From Vibrio rhizosphaerae (GTDB lineage: Bacteria > Pseudomonadota > Gammaproteobacteria > Enterobacterales > Vibrionaceae), in NCBI RefSeq assembly GCF_024347095.1, contig NZ_AP024904.1:682001-746000 (forward strand): 64,000 nt of DNA, given 5' to 3'. Under the pieces are notes generated by a model, which was not told where the DNA came from, ran no database searches, and worked only from the letters and a program-made list of their open reading frames with translations. The translations under genes were made by a program, and so were the position numbers. Numbering within the stretch: the first letter of the stretch is position 1; every line of letters begins with the position of its first letter. This document shows positions 46,917 to 56,987 of this stretch, piece after piece.

Positions 46917-47330
46917 TCAAGATTGCTTTTCGGCGGTTGACATACCTTCCGGAATTGTATCCCAGCTCAGCTTTTCACTGACCCACAGATGGTGTGACGG
47001 TGCAAACAAACTGTCATCGGCTAATCCTGTAGGCTTCAGCTTCAATTTAATCGCATCCGGTTGTGCCGGATTGACATGATAAATTCGAACCCCACAATCG
47101 GGACAAAATTTCGCAATATTGGTATTGCCACTTTCAGCAATCCGCGACCATTGTTTCATTTCCCCAGAGAAACGAATATTTTCAGCAGAGACCATCACGG
47201 TCACACTAAAAGGCGCACCGGACAGTTTTTGACACTCTTGACAATGACAAGCAACCACTCGTTGTGGTGCGGCAAGTAATTCATAAGTGACCTGACCACA
47301 CTGGCAGGCACCATGGATAGGAAATTCCAT
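46917..47330 (-). CDS. GFA-family zinc protein
   Basis: 137-aa protein with the Zn-binding Cys pattern of the glutathione-dependent formaldehyde-activating (GFA) fold: GACQCGQVTYEL, CHCQECQKLSGAPF and KFCPDCGVRIY. Most GFA-fold proteins in proteobacteria have unproven substrates and many do not act on formaldehyde, so only the fold is claimed. Stands alone on the minus strand. Confidence 0.9.
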   Translation of the reverse strand: MEFPIHGACQCGQVTYELLAAPQRVVACHCQECQKLSGAPFSVTVMVSAENIRFSGEMKQWSRIAESGNTNIAKFCPDCGVRIYHVNPAQPDAIKLKLKPTGLADDSLFAPSHHLWVSEKLSWDTIPEGMSTAEKQS

Positions 47331-47693
47331 ATAAATTGCTCCTCGATTCGCTTATATTTTCTGGTACAGACGGATATAACGCCGCTATTGAAGCAGGGAC
47401 TGATCGAAACCAGACTGGGAATCATCATCGCAGAACCGTGCATTGGGCTCAATCACATTATATTCGCCTGCTCAAAATAGGCTGAGCCCGGGCACGCTCT
47501 CAAAAGCAGCAGTTCTTTCAATCTTTCAATCTTTCAATCTTTCAATCAAAAGATTTAAAAAAACACTTTACCTCAAGCTAACTTGAGGTTTTATATTCCC
47601 ATACGGATTAGCAATAATGGAAAATGGGACAGACTGATGCCAAGCTGCCAACCCGGATTTGGCAATCATTTCTCAAAATAACATAAGGAGTTC
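47331..47693. other. Intergenic region with 8-bp tandem repeat
   Basis: 363 bp between divergent GFA and VOC genes. It contains the CTTTCAAT repeat and a short CTCAAGCTAACTTGAG palindrome near 47572-47587 that could be an operator. Confidence 0.5.
47515..47546. repeat. 8-bp perfect tandem repeat, four copies
   Basis: CTTTCAAT four times without mismatch, upstream of the VOC gene promoter region. Confidence 0.9.
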
Positions 47694-48122
47694 ATGATGA
47701 TTCATTTAGAGCACGTTAATCTGGTGGTCCGAAAAGACGATATTCCTGCCATGCTCAAGTTCTATCAGGCAGTTTTCCCTCACTGGCATATCAGAGATCA
47801 GGGCGTGTCGGACTGGTACGGTAAAACCCGGACATGGCTCCACTTTGGCGACGACTATCAGTATCTGGCGATCAGTGATAATGGCGAAGGAGAAAACCGT
47901 GATTTGACCGGTCATCAGGTTGGGTTAGCACATTTTGCTTATGTTACGAATAATCTTGATGCTGTCATCACCCGGCTGACTGATGCCGGCTTTGAAATCG
48001 CAAAAGATGGGATGCCCCACCCGCACCGGAAAAATATCTACTTTATTGATCCGGCAGGATTCGAAGTTGAATTTGTTGAGTACATGAGTGACATTGTCAG
48101 CGAAAGAAACAGTACCATTTAA
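47694..48122 (+). CDS. VOC-family protein (glyoxalase/bleomycin-resistance fold)
   Basis: 142-aa single-chain VOC protein with two beta-alpha-beta-beta-beta modules. It has HLEHVNLVVRKDDIPAMLKF (metal His), TGHQVGLAHFAYVT (second His), and FIDPAGFEVEFVEYM (metal Glu). AAGGAG precedes the ATG. The reaction is not predictable; relatives include dioxygenases and isomerases. Confidence 0.88.
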   Translation: MMIHLEHVNLVVRKDDIPAMLKFYQAVFPHWHIRDQGVSDWYGKTRTWLHFGDDYQYLAISDNGEGENRDLTGHQVGLAHFAYVTNNLDAVITRLTDAGFEIAKDGMPHPHRKNIYFIDPAGFEVEFVEYMSDIVSERNSTI

Positions 48123-48148
48123 CGGATTTAACTGATTGTGTGATAGGT

Positions 48149-48178
48149 AATATACCGAACACCGCCGTTCGGTATATT
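48149..48178. terminator. Hairpin between convergent VOC and binding-protein genes
   Basis: AATATACCGAAC, loop ACCGCC, GTTCGGTATATT: a perfect 12-bp stem. Confidence 0.65.
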
Positions 48179-48255
48179 GCCAGAAAAATCAAATCGGTAG
48201 TATAAGCCGTATGCCGAAAATGATTACTCAGGAAAGATGACTTCTATTTTTTATG

Positions 48256-48972
48256 TTAATACTCATCGGTTGGTCTATATTTCCTGACAAAATAATTAAA
48301 TTTTTCCAGAAAATCAGGATTTTCAGTTAAATATTGATTTGACCAATAAACACCAAGTGGTTTATCCATATTTGGATAGATTTCAAATATATCTGAAGAT
48401 AAACCATGTTCCTCTAAATAATTATTAATTGCTAATTCATTGGCAAGTATGGCATCACAACGCTTCGCTAACAGGGCCTTAACTAATGCATCGGTATTTT
48501 TAAAACTCCCGACCGCTTTATAATGATTTGCCTGAAGCCAATACTGCATATTTGAACCAAACCTGACTAATATACAGGCCTTATCTTTAAATGATTCATC
48601 CGTCGGGTTAAGCGGATTTCCCCGTAATAGATACCAATTCCATTTCTGTGGAAAGATCACTTCTGAAAATGTTGCATAAGCATCCCGTTTATTATTTTTT
48701 GAGGCGAGGAAAAATCCCTGCGCAGCCCCAACCTTTACCATAAACTGGGCTCTTTCCCAAGGATAGACATTGATTTCATAAGGGACTTCCATTTTTTCAA
48801 GTATATTTTTAACGACCGTCACCGCCGGACCATCTAAAATATTATCGTGATACACTTGATAAGGTGGCCAGATTTGTGTGGTCAACAATATTTTTTCTGC
48901 TGCATACAGTTTTGCACAAAATATCAATGATAATATGCAAACAACAGCATTCGAGATACACTTTCTCATCAA
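48256..48972 (-). CDS. Periplasmic substrate-binding protein, SBP_bac_3 type
   Basis: 238 aa with a signal peptide (SNAVVCILSLIFCAKLYA) and the ligand-binding fold seen in amino-acid binding proteins (TQIWPPYQVYHDN, GPAVTVVKNILEKM, LLAKRCDAILANELAINNYL). There are no transporter genes beside it. Such orphan proteins in Vibrio are often stand-alone or sensor-linked, so transport is not assured. Confidence 0.85.
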   Translation of the reverse strand: MMRKCISNAVVCILSLIFCAKLYAAEKILLTTQIWPPYQVYHDNILDGPAVTVVKNILEKMEVPYEINVYPWERAQFMVKVGAAQGFFLASKNNKRDAYATFSEVIFPQKWNWYLLRGNPLNPTDESFKDKACILVRFGSNMQYWLQANHYKAVGSFKNTDALVKALLAKRCDAILANELAINNYLEEHGLSSDIFEIYPNMDKPLGVYWSNQYLTENPDFLEKFNYFVRKYRPTDEY

Positions 48973-49298
48973 TATAGTCCAAATAATTATATTAACAACA
49001 TCAACCGCTTGGATTCTTTATACCGATCCATTAATGTTTGCGGTCTAATATAATATTTAGCATAGTACATCCTCATCAATATTATCCAGATCACCGATAA
49101 AAATAGAATGTAACTTTACATGACAAGATTTAACCATATTAAATATATTGCTTAATCACATTTAAAATAAATTGTTCAAAAACATACCCATATATTGGCA
49201 TCCGATTCACCGCGCACTGGCTCAGTGAGACATGCTATCCAGAGATACTCATACTGACTTCACGACCCAGCAGTCTCAACGCTCTTTGCTGTGTCGTA
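48973..49298. other. AT-rich intergenic region, nothing recognised
   Basis: About 325 bp upstream of the binding-protein gene. No ORF or stable hairpin is supported. Confidence 0.5.
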
Positions 49299-49778
49299 CT
49301 AGATCTCATTCCTAATCCGGGTCATTTCTTCGTCTGGATCTGGTCTTTCAAACTTGGACCAGAATAATGCCAGCATTTCAGGGGTCATTTCGTATGCGTG
49401 CTCACCACGCACTGCGTTACGTTGAAGCGCTCTTCTTTGACATTCTTCATAACTGACATCAAGGTAAATAAATTCAAAGTCCAAATCGTGCTCTTTTGCC
49501 CACTTGGTCAACGCCAGACGTTCCGATTTTGTCCAGAAACCAAAATCAAATATGACTGAAACATTCAGGTTTATCATTTGAATCGCCGAGGATTGGAACA
49601 GCGATTTCAGGGTCAATAAACGAGCATCAAACACTTCACGCGCCATATGTTCACCAAAAAGCGGGATCATCCATTCATCAGCGTTAAACCGAAATGCCTT
49701 TCGCTCTTGTTCCAGCTTTTTAGCGTAAGTGGTTTTACCTGAGCCAATAAAGCCACATATAAAGTAAATTTTTGCCAT
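49299..49778 (-). CDS. P-loop kinase-like ATPase, 159 aa
   Basis: AAA_33 / zeta-toxin-like small kinase fold. Walker A is FICGFIGSGKTTYAKKLE at the N-terminus, then FRFNADEWMIPLFG, INLNVSVIFDFGFW and the lid-like YEECQRRALQRN. The ATG at 49778 follows GAGGTAAAG; the longer frame to 49940 is not supported. It may phosphorylate a small molecule, or inactivate antibiotics as in chloramphenicol-phosphotransferase-like proteins. No antitoxin gene is adjacent, so a toxin role is not indicated. Confidence 0.82.
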   Translation of the reverse strand: MAKIYFICGFIGSGKTTYAKKLEQERKAFRFNADEWMIPLFGEHMAREVFDARLLTLKSLFQSSAIQMINLNVSVIFDFGFWTKSERLALTKWAKEHDLDFEFIYLDVSYEECQRRALQRNAVRGEHAYEMTPEMLALFWSKFERPDPDEEMTRIRNEI

Positions 49779-49892
49779 CTTTACCTCAGCATCATTATCT
49801 TGATTGCAGCAACCGATTGATGTCCGACAGCAGGTTAGGAGGGGGTCATATTGGTGATCCTTCACCCCGGAGACTTTGAGACATCTTTCGAT

Positions 49893-49936
49893 AAAAAAAG
49901 AGAACCACCGCGCCTGATGATAAACCGGTGATTCTC
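49893..49936 (-). terminator. Terminator of the galTKM operon
   Basis: On the minus strand GAGAATCACCG pairs with CGGTGGTTCTC across a 15-base loop and is followed by seven T, about 100 bp after galM. Confidence 0.8.
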
Positions 49937-50037
49937 TCATGCTTATGTTTTACCAGACTCTCAGAAAAACAGCGGATCAATCGCTCTTTATGGCTGGTTC
50001 GTCGGTGTTATCCGTTTTAATAATTACCGGGATATCC

Positions 50038-51090
50038 TTAAAAATCAAACTGATAACAAGTCGTATGATGGTAGGTCTCACCTGGCTGAAGAATACAGTT
50101 TGGTTGCTGCCATTCAGGATGGTTGGGTGAATCCGGCAAGAACTGAGTTTCTAAAGCAATACCGGCATATTGAGAATAGACATGATCACCACGTCCCGGA
50201 GTGCCTGCCAGCCAATTCCCGGTATAAAGCTGAATCGCAGGCATCGTCGTGATGACATGCATTTGCACCCGCTCATCCGCACTGGTTAATGATGCCACGG
50301 GACGGGACGCATCACGGGCAGCCGAGAATAGATAGGCATGATCGTAACCTTGTACGGTCATTTGCTGTTGATCCTGCATTAAATCAGCGCGTACCGGTTT
50401 TTTCCGGCGGAAATCAAATCCGGATCCGGTCACATCTTGCAAGGCCCCGAGCGGAATCCCGACATCGTTAATCGGCAAAAACGCATCGGCATCGAGCCAG
50501 AGTGCATGATCGAGACAAGAATGACCGCGGTCTGCACCGTGCAGATTAAAATAAGCGTGATTGGTCAGACTAACCGGTGTCGGTTGATCCGTCGTGGCAT
50601 GATATTCAATCAAGACTTGGTTGGCTTCTGTCACGGTATAGGTTACCGACACATCCAAATCACCGGGAAATCCCATCTCACCATCCGGAGACGTCGTAGT
50701 AAAGCGGACTTGGTTATCGGTCCGTTCAGCAACATCCCAGCGACGATTGTGGAATGCCTGTTTACCGCTATGCAGACAATTGCCATTTTCATTGGCATCC
50801 AGCGTATATTGCTTACCATCAAGGGTAAAACTGGCATTGGCAATCCGGTTGGCATAAGGCCCGATGGTCATCCCCAGATAGCTTGCCTGAGTCAATAACA
50901 CCTGTTCAGAATCAACGCCCAGCAAAACCTCCCGCATCTCACCCTGTGCGAGCGGTAGCTGACAACTGACCCATGTCGCTCCCATCGGGGTAAATGCAGC
51001 ACGCATTCCTCGCGAGTTCTGTAAAATAATCAACTCTTTCCATTGTGTTTGATTCTCTGCCGACGTTTGTTCGGCAAATGATTTTTGCAT
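50038..51090 (-). CDS. galM: Aldose 1-epimerase (mutarotase)
   Basis: Interconverts alpha and beta anomers of galactose, the first step of the Leloir pathway. 350 aa with GPYANRIANASFTLDG, the catalytic His in VSLTNHAYFNLHG, VGIPLGALQDVTGSGFDFR, and the catalytic Glu in GIALETQFLPDSPNH. It is the third gene of galTKM, 10 bp after galK. Confidence 0.96.
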   Translation of the reverse strand: MQKSFAEQTSAENQTQWKELIILQNSRGMRAAFTPMGATWVSCQLPLAQGEMREVLLGVDSEQVLLTQASYLGMTIGPYANRIANASFTLDGKQYTLDANENGNCLHSGKQAFHNRRWDVAERTDNQVRFTTTSPDGEMGFPGDLDVSVTYTVTEANQVLIEYHATTDQPTPVSLTNHAYFNLHGADRGHSCLDHALWLDADAFLPINDVGIPLGALQDVTGSGFDFRRKKPVRADLMQDQQQMTVQGYDHAYLFSAARDASRPVASLTSADERVQMHVITTMPAIQLYTGNWLAGTPGRGDHVYSQYAGIALETQFLPDSPNHPEWQQPNCILQPGETYHHTTCYQFDF

Positions 51091-51100
51091 TATTATTCCC

Positions 51101-52261
51101 TCATGATTCAGAAATCAGGCCTGCCCCTTGTGTTGCCTGGCAGACATAGATAGATGCTTGTAAACCCGTCGCGGCCTGATACTGCCTCTCAACGGCTGCC
51201 CGGACTCTTTCCACGAGTGCTGGCGGCACCAGTGCGACCACACATCCACCGAATCCACCGCCGGTCATGCGTACACCACCTTGTGCGCCGATCTCCGTTT
51301 TTATCAAATCAACCAGTATATCGATTTCTGGTACTGTTATTTCAAAATCATCCCGCATCGAAATATGGGATTGCGCCATCAATTGCGCGACGGTGTGGAT
51401 ATCGCCGGCAGCCAGCGCCTGAGCTGCTTTACAAGTCCGGTCATTTTCAGTAATCACATGCCGTGCTCTGCGGGCAACGACCGCATCGAGCTCACTGAAC
51501 CGGGCGTTAAGCTGTGCCAGTGTCACATCCCGCAGTGCTTGAACACCAAACTGACGTGCAGCGGCCTCGCACTGTTCACGACGCGTGTTATATTCGCTGT
51601 CAACCAAACCACGCTGTTTATTCGAATTGACGATCATGACAACCATCTCAGCAGGAATCGATACCGCCTGAGTCGTTAAGTCCCGGCAGTCGATTAACAG
51701 TGCGTGATTTTCATAGCCTTGCGATGAGATTAACTGGTCCATAATGCCACAGTTACAGCCGACAAACTCATTCTCTGCCTGTTGTGCATTCAGTGCAATC
51801 TCTTGCTGGCTAATATCAAGGTTCAGTAACACTTTAAATGTTTGTCCGATCACGACTTCCAGTGCAGCAGAGGAACTTAACCCGGCCCCTTGCGGCACAT
51901 TGCCGCTGACCGTCATATCCACCCCGCACAATGAGTAACCGCGGGCAATTAAGCACTTCACTACCCCGCGAATATAATTGGCCCACATTTTATCGGGCTG
52001 AAATTCGATGGGTGCATTCAAATCAAACTCATCAACGGCGTTCTGGTAATCACAAGCGATGACCCGAATCCGGCTATCCTGACGTTTGGCCGCAGCCACC
52101 ACAGTCTGATAATTAATCGCACAAGGCAAGACAAACCCATCATTGTAATCGGTATGTTCACCAATCAGATTGACGCGCCCGGGAGCCTGAATCAGGTGGC
52201 TCGGCTGATATCCGAAAATTTCGGAGAATGATGTTGTTACATTTTCAACTGGATTAGACAT
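51101..52261 (-). CDS. galK: Galactokinase
   Basis: Phosphorylates galactose to galactose-1-phosphate. 386 aa in the GHMP kinase fold. It has the galactokinase signature [19 protein letters not shown], the ATP loop [30 protein letters not shown] with the catalytic Asp, and the C-terminal [15 protein letters not shown]. It starts 11 bp after galT. Confidence 0.97.
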   Translation of the reverse strand: MSNPVENVTTSFSEIFGYQPSHLIQAPGRVNLIGEHTDYNDGFVLPCAINYQTVVAAAKRQDSRIRVIACDYQNAVDEFDLNAPIEFQPDKMWANYIRGVVKCLIARGYSLCGVDMTVSGNVPQGAGLSSSAALEVVIGQTFKVLLNLDISQQEIALNAQQAENEFVGCNCGIMDQLISSQGYENHALLIDCRDLTTQAVSIPAEMVVMIVNSNKQRGLVDSEYNTRREQCEAAARQFGVQALRDVTLAQLNARFSELDAVVARRARHVITENDRTCKAAQALAAGDIHTVAQLMAQSHISMRDDFEITVPEIDILVDLIKTEIGAQGGVRMTGGGFGGCVVALVPPALVERVRAAVERQYQAATGLQASIYVCQATQGAGLISES

Positions 52262-52272
52262 CTGACTTCTCT

Positions 52273-53325
52273 TTATTGTTCTTTGTAATGAATTTCACTG
52301 ACCTCACGCAAATACTGCGCCGCCTGCTCTGCCGTCAGGTCGCGCTGCGTTTCAGCCAACATTTCATAGCCCACCATAAACTTGCGTATTGAAGCACTAC
52401 GCAATAACGGCGGATAAAACAAAGCATGCAGTTGCCAGTGGTCAATCTCCGTTCCTGATTCAAAAAATGGCGCATAATGCCACCCCATCGAATAAGGGAA
52501 GGAACACTGGAACAAATTGTCATACCGACAGGTGAGTTTTTTGATCGCCAGCGCCAAATCATCCCGCTGTTCATCGGTGAGCTCGTTCATGCGACGCACA
52601 TGCGTTTTCGGCAGCAAGAGGGTTTCATAGGGCCATACCGCCCAAAAAGGAACCACCGCCAGCCAGTGTTGCGTTTCGACCACCGTTCGCGCGCCATCAT
52701 TCAGTTCGGTCTGAACATAATCAACCAACAGATTGGATCCGTGTTGCTCAAAATAGGCTTTCAGCTGTTGATCTTTGCGCTCAATCTCATTCGGCAGAAA
52801 GCTGTTGGCCCAAATCTGACCATGCGGGTGCGGTTGCGAGCACCCCATCAGCTCACCTTTGTTTTCAAACGCCTGAACCCAGACATATGACTGTCCCAGC
52901 GCTTCAATCTGTTCGTTCCATGTGTCAATCACATGACGAATCTGCTGGCACGTCAGCTCAGGTAACGTTTTGCTGTGATCGGGAGAAAAACAGATCACCC
53001 GGCTTAATCCCTGCACGCCTTGTACTTGCAACAGCGGATTGTCAGATTCAGGCGCGGCGGGAGAATCCGGCATCAACGCGGCGAAATCATTACCAAACAC
53101 ATAAGTGTCTGTATAATCAGGATTTATCTCTCCCGAGACCCGAGTGTTACCCGGACACAAAAAACAAGACTCGTCATAACAAGGTATCTCTTGATGATGA
53201 GGCGGTTCATTGAGTCCGCTCCACGGACGTTTTGCCCGATGGGGCGAAACCAACACCCATTGTCCGGTCAGCGGATTGTAACGGCGATGGGGATGGGCAC
53301 TTGGATCAAACAATTGCTTTATCAT
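52273..53325 (-). CDS. galT: Galactose-1-phosphate uridylyltransferase
   Basis: Transfers UMP from UDP-glucose to galactose-1-phosphate. 350 aa from ATG 53325. It has [20 protein letters not shown], the Zn ligand CFLCPGN, the catalytic His triad [13 protein letters not shown], and WHYAPFF. It is the first gene of galTKM. galE is not in the operon and must lie elsewhere. Confidence 0.96.
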   Translation of the reverse strand: MIKQLFDPSAHPHRRYNPLTGQWVLVSPHRAKRPWSGLNEPPHHQEIPCYDESCFLCPGNTRVSGEINPDYTDTYVFGNDFAALMPDSPAAPESDNPLLQVQGVQGLSRVICFSPDHSKTLPELTCQQIRHVIDTWNEQIEALGQSYVWVQAFENKGELMGCSQPHPHGQIWANSFLPNEIERKDQQLKAYFEQHGSNLLVDYVQTELNDGARTVVETQHWLAVVPFWAVWPYETLLLPKTHVRRMNELTDEQRDDLALAIKKLTCRYDNLFQCSFPYSMGWHYAPFFESGTEIDHWQLHALFYPPLLRSASIRKFMVGYEMLAETQRDLTAEQAAQYLREVSEIHYKEQ

Positions 53326-53339
53326 CTTCACTTACTCTT

Positions 53340-53373
53340 CATACGTGAATACATCTCATACGTGAATACATCA
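53340..53373. repeat. 17-bp direct repeat in the gal leader
   Basis: CATACGTGAATACATCT and CATACGTGAATACATCA in tandem, in the 5' untranslated region of galT. Confidence 0.8.
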
Positions 53374-53518
53374 TGGCATACACCGGTAACCATTCGGGCG
53401 ACGACCAAGTATCTTGCTGTATGTTCAGCACCCGCTCGGTGTCTGACGGTCTTCTGCCCCGAATAAAATGGGAGTCTAACAGCTCCGCTATCTCTGTTTC
53501 TGTGATTAAAACCACACA

Positions 53519-53534
53519 GTGGAAACGTTTACAC
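53519..53534 (-). promoter_or_regulatory. GalR/LacI-type operator of the gal operon
   Basis: GTGGAAACGTTTACAC matches the GalR/GalS consensus (GTGnAAnCGnTTnCAC) with full dyad symmetry at the central bases, about 195 bp upstream of galT. Confidence 0.85.
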
Positions 53535-53867
53535 TAAGACGAATGTCACCGCGATAAGCTGGTTATTTTCTCCGCTATTCAGCGAATTCTGAGAGTGAAA
53601 CCAACCGGTTGTAATGCTTTTCTTGTTAATACTTTTCTTGTTAATAGGAATGCGCTAGCATAAATCAATACAGCCCAAACCGCTCAGCACAGCTTCAGTG
53701 CGAGCCGCTGGTCAGGATGTCATCACCATCCATGCTGTTCTTTTCTACGAAAGATAAATGCCATACCATGGCCGGGTCCTCCCTCCGGGGGCTCAAAACA
53801 ATAACCTGACCTCATCGATCAAATGACTGTCATGAAGCACATGATTGCTTAAATTAAGGAAGCACAG
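53535..53867. other. Divergent intergenic region between gal and the efflux operon
   Basis: About 330 bp with a 15-bp perfect tandem duplication (53617-53646) and a CCTCC-CTCC-GGGGG hairpin near 53780-53796. No ORF is supported. Confidence 0.5.
53617..53646. repeat. 15-bp perfect tandem duplication
   Basis: CTTTTCTTGTTAATA occurs twice head to tail. Confidence 0.9.
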
Positions 53868-54068
53868 GTGTTACACGAAATTCCGTTTTTAGGGCTGCTC
53901 TTTAGCCCACTGGTTGTTTATATACCCCTTGCAATTGGGATCACTTACCTTATTCGGATCGTGCTATTCCACACGGGACTCTATGGCAAACTCTGGAAAC
54001 CGGCCTGGATGCTGGTCAGTCTTTTTGTCTGTATCTTATCTCTCACTGTTAAATTCTACGGAGCATAA
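53868..54068 (+). CDS. DUF1656 small membrane protein (AaeX-like)
   Basis: 66-aa inner-membrane protein with two TM segments (FLGLLFSPLVVYIPLAIG and AWMLVSLFVCILSL). It starts with GTG at 53868 after AAGGA. Such proteins accompany HlyD/FUSC efflux pairs such as AaeXAB, with unknown exact role. The next gene begins 4 bp after its stop. Confidence 0.88.
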   Translation: MLHEIPFLGLLFSPLVVYIPLAIGITYLIRIVLFHTGLYGKLWKPAWMLVSLFVCILSLTVKFYGA

Positions 54069-54072
54069 CCCG

Positions 54073-54927
54073 ATGAAAAAATTTTCGACGATCATCATGA
54101 TTCTAATCGCAGTCTGCTCCGGTTACTGGCTCTGGAACCATTACATGCTGACACCGTGGACCCGAGATGCCAGAGTCAATGCACATGTCATCACTATCTC
54201 ACCGGATGTTTCCGGTTTTGTCACCCAGGTTGCGGTTCGTGATAACCAATCCGTTCGTCAGGGAGAAACCCTGTTCCAAATCGACCCCAAACGTTACGAG
54301 ATAGCCGTCGCTCAGGCCAATGCAACCCTGAACAACCGCCTTGCTGCCTGGGAGTTATCGAAACACAAATATGAACGCCGTAAAAATCTTCCCAGTCAGG
54401 ATTCCATCAGTAGTGAAGATCTGGAAACTGCCCGCATTAACATGGATATCGCCAAAGCCAATTACCAACTGGCACAGGCTCAGTTAGATGAAGCCCAACT
54501 CAATTTGGCGCGAACCAAGATAACGGCACCGTTTGACGGTACGGTGATCAATTTAAGTCTGCGTTCCGGCAATTATGTCCGTCAGGGAACATCGGTGCTG
54601 GCGTTGGTCGAAAAGCACTCTTTTTACATCACCGGCTATTTTGAAGAAACGAAAATTGCCAGTATTCAGCTCGGCCAGCCAGTCACCATCCAACTGATGA
54701 ACCACCAACCGCCGCTGACCGGTAAAGTACTGAGCATCGGCCGTGCGATAGCCAACAGCAACACCAATACCAACAGTCAGTTACTGCCACAAATTCAACA
54801 AACCTTTAACTGGGTAAGACTCGCCCAGCGCATTCCGGTCAATGTTCAGCTCGATGAGCAAGTGGATCAGCAGCAACTCAGTGCCGGGATGACCGCCTCA
54901 ATCACCATACAGGAGCCAACGGAGTGA
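54073..54927 (+). CDS. Efflux periplasmic adaptor (AaeA-like, HlyD family)
   Basis: Membrane-fusion protein of 284 aa from ATG 54073. It has an N-terminal TM anchor (IIMILIAVCSGYWLW), the biotinyl-lipoyl half motifs (VSGFVTQVAVRDNQSVRQGE and TKITAPFDGTVINLSL), a coiled-coil hairpin (residues about 85-160) and a beta-barrel end. It links the FUSC pump to the outer membrane. Its stop overlaps the start of the next gene. Confidence 0.92.
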   Translation: MKKFSTIIMILIAVCSGYWLWNHYMLTPWTRDARVNAHVITISPDVSGFVTQVAVRDNQSVRQGETLFQIDPKRYEIAVAQANATLNNRLAAWELSKHKYERRKNLPSQDSISSEDLETARINMDIAKANYQLAQAQLDEAQLNLARTKITAPFDGTVINLSLRSGNYVRQGTSVLALVEKHSFYITGYFEETKIASIQLGQPVTIQLMNHQPPLTGKVLSIGRAIANSNTNTNSQLLPQIQQTFNWVRLAQRIPVNVQLDEQVDQQQLSAGMTASITIQEPTE

Positions 54928-56975
54928 GTGCATCGGTCCTCGCCAAGGCGATCTTTTTTCCGCAGCGGTCGGCCGTCATTTTTGCCACCAAAGGAATTAT
55001 CGCCATGGCACTGTCGCTGTACGTGGCGATGTACTGTCAGTTAGATCGCCCGTATTGGGCGCTGGTTTCTGCGGTATTTCTGCAAATCAGACCTGAAAGC
55101 GGACTCGTCATTGAAAAAGGTATCAGTCAAATTGGCGGTACTTTGGTCGGAGGCATCATCGGCATTGCCATTCTCAATGGGTTGATGCCCTTTCCTGAAC
55201 TGGCACTGACATCACTGGGACTATGGTTAGGCGTGATGGCTTATTTTTCAGCGATGGTCCGCAATCCGAATGCCATTTATGCCTATACCATGGCGGGAGT
55301 GACCCCGATTCTGATCGTAGTACTGACCATGGCGCAGCCCTCGGCGACGATTTCAAGTCATACGGTATTTGATGTTGCTCAGGCACGGATGAGTGAGCTG
55401 ATCGTCGGTTCAGTCTGTGCCACGCTGATCAGCCTGTTTTTCTGGCCAACCCATGTCAAAGATGGTCTGCACGCCCTGTCTCGTATCGTCGTTAATCAAA
55501 CGCTGGATTATCTGGTTCATGAGCTGGATGAAGGCAAAACCCATCAGGAACGACATCAGGCACTGGATAAGATTTTAGAAACACTGGCACAGCTCAATGA
55601 AAGTACCAGTGCGGTTCAGTATGAAGGACCACAAGGCCCCAGTATTTACCGGGCAATCTCGCTGCTGAATAACAAAATCATGTCGTTGTTGGCTGTGATT
55701 CAAATCTTTGGCCGGGTCAAACGTTATCACCCGGAGCTGGATAGTCCGTTCCTCAATACGATGGTGCAGTATATCCGCGAATCCGTCGGTCAAATGCAAA
55801 CAGAAACCGACCGGCAAGTGTGTAATCGAATTGCCAAAAATCTGCGCCAGAAACTGCTCATGCTCAAGCAGTCCACGGAACACCCTGCACCGATAGAGTT
55901 ACGGCTGGTCAAAGTTGCCATGGAAATGTCCGCAGATCTGATCGTGGTCTTAACCACCTATCAGGCGATTTTTCACCGTGAAGGGACACGACTGCATGCC
56001 CCGAAGTTTCGGCCACACCGCGATCCGTGGATCGGTTTTTCCGTCGCACTGAGAACGGTGAGTATTTTCGCTATTTCTTCTGCATTATGGATGTCTACCG
56101 GCGCATCAGCAGTCATCATGATGATGATTCTGCCCGTCATTTTCTCGATGATGATGGCCCGTTTACCACTCAATATCGTGACCATTGTCCTGAAACGACT
56201 GACGATCAGTGCGATCGGTGCGGTCTGCGTTGCGATTTTTTATGCGCTCAATTTGCTGTCACAAAGCTCACCGGATTATATTTTGTTATTGATCATCCTG
56301 GCCGGGCCTTATTTTCTTGGCTTGCTGGCGCTGGCAAATCGTCCGACCCTGCCTTACGGCCTCGGCTTTTGTATTCCCTTCACCATTTTAACTCGCCCCG
56401 GACCGGATATGAGTCTGTCATTTTCGATCGACTTTGCGATTAGCAGCGGACTTGGCATCATCAGTGGCAGTTATCTGTTGTACTGGCTCTTTCAACTGAT
56501 CACCGGCCCGAGTCTGAAACTGATCCAAAAAGGCGTTTTGAAAGCAACGATCAACGACCTGAAATCTCTTTCGATCGAACAGGACAATGGCGAAACACGT
56601 TTTAACGCCCGAATGACCGATCGCCTGCTCCGTTCAATCACCGGAGAACCGACGCCAGACCGCCAGCGCATGACGGATATTGTGTTGACCGGCCTGAACC
56701 TCGGCCACATTATTCTGCGTTTTGGCCGGATGTTGAATACGCTCGGCTTAGACCGGCAAGCCTCATCTTATCAACATTGGCAGGCCATGCTCGCGGAAGC
56801 TTACGGACTGGCGGCTCAGGGCCAGTTGAGTGAACCATTTCAAAGCGCTTGTGAACAGTTACTGGCCGATCTGCATGCCACCGGGGTCAGTGAAGCTCAG
56901 GTACTGATGATCGAAGGGATGATTCAGCGTATCGGATTAACGTTTGAAAGAACCGCGAAGAGCATCAACGACTGA
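54924..56975 (+). CDS. FUSC-family efflux pump (AaeB-like)
   Basis: 683-aa inner-membrane pump built as two repeats of about six TM helices (residues 15-165 and 360-520) separated by cytoplasmic domains, the AaeB/FUSC plan. It starts GTG at 54924, overlapping the adaptor stop by 4 bp. AaeAB exports aromatic carboxylic acids such as p-hydroxybenzoate in E. coli. The presence of a cinnamate-reductase-like cluster elsewhere in the window fits an aromatic-acid lifestyle, but the substrate here is inferred. No AaeR-type regulator is adjacent. Confidence 0.9.
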   Translation: MSASVLAKAIFFPQRSAVIFATKGIIAMALSLYVAMYCQLDRPYWALVSAVFLQIRPESGLVIEKGISQIGGTLVGGIIGIAILNGLMPFPELALTSLGLWLGVMAYFSAMVRNPNAIYAYTMAGVTPILIVVLTMAQPSATISSHTVFDVAQARMSELIVGSVCATLISLFFWPTHVKDGLHALSRIVVNQTLDYLVHELDEGKTHQERHQALDKILETLAQLNESTSAVQYEGPQGPSIYRAISLLNNKIMSLLAVIQIFGRVKRYHPELDSPFLNTMVQYIRESVGQMQTETDRQVCNRIAKNLRQKLLMLKQSTEHPAPIELRLVKVAMEMSADLIVVLTTYQAIFHREGTRLHAPKFRPHRDPWIGFSVALRTVSIFAISSALWMSTGASAVIMMMILPVIFSMMMARLPLNIVTIVLKRLTISAIGAVCVAIFYALNLLSQSSPDYILLLIILAGPYFLGLLALANRPTLPYGLGFCIPFTILTRPGPDMSLSFSIDFAISSGLGIISGSYLLYWLFQLITGPSLKLIQKGVLKATINDLKSLSIEQDNGETRFNARMTDRLLRSITGEPTPDRQRMTDIVLTGLNLGHIILRFGRMLNTLGLDRQASSYQHWQAMLAEAYGLAAQGQLSEPFQSACEQLLADLHATGVSEAQVLMIEGMIQRIGLTFERTAKSIND

Positions 56976-56987
56976 TTCCGATTCGGT

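Noticed and set aside
49299..49778. Zeta-type toxin of a toxin-antitoxin pair
   Set aside because: The P-loop fold fits, but no small antitoxin gene is adjacent and the length is short for zeta toxins.
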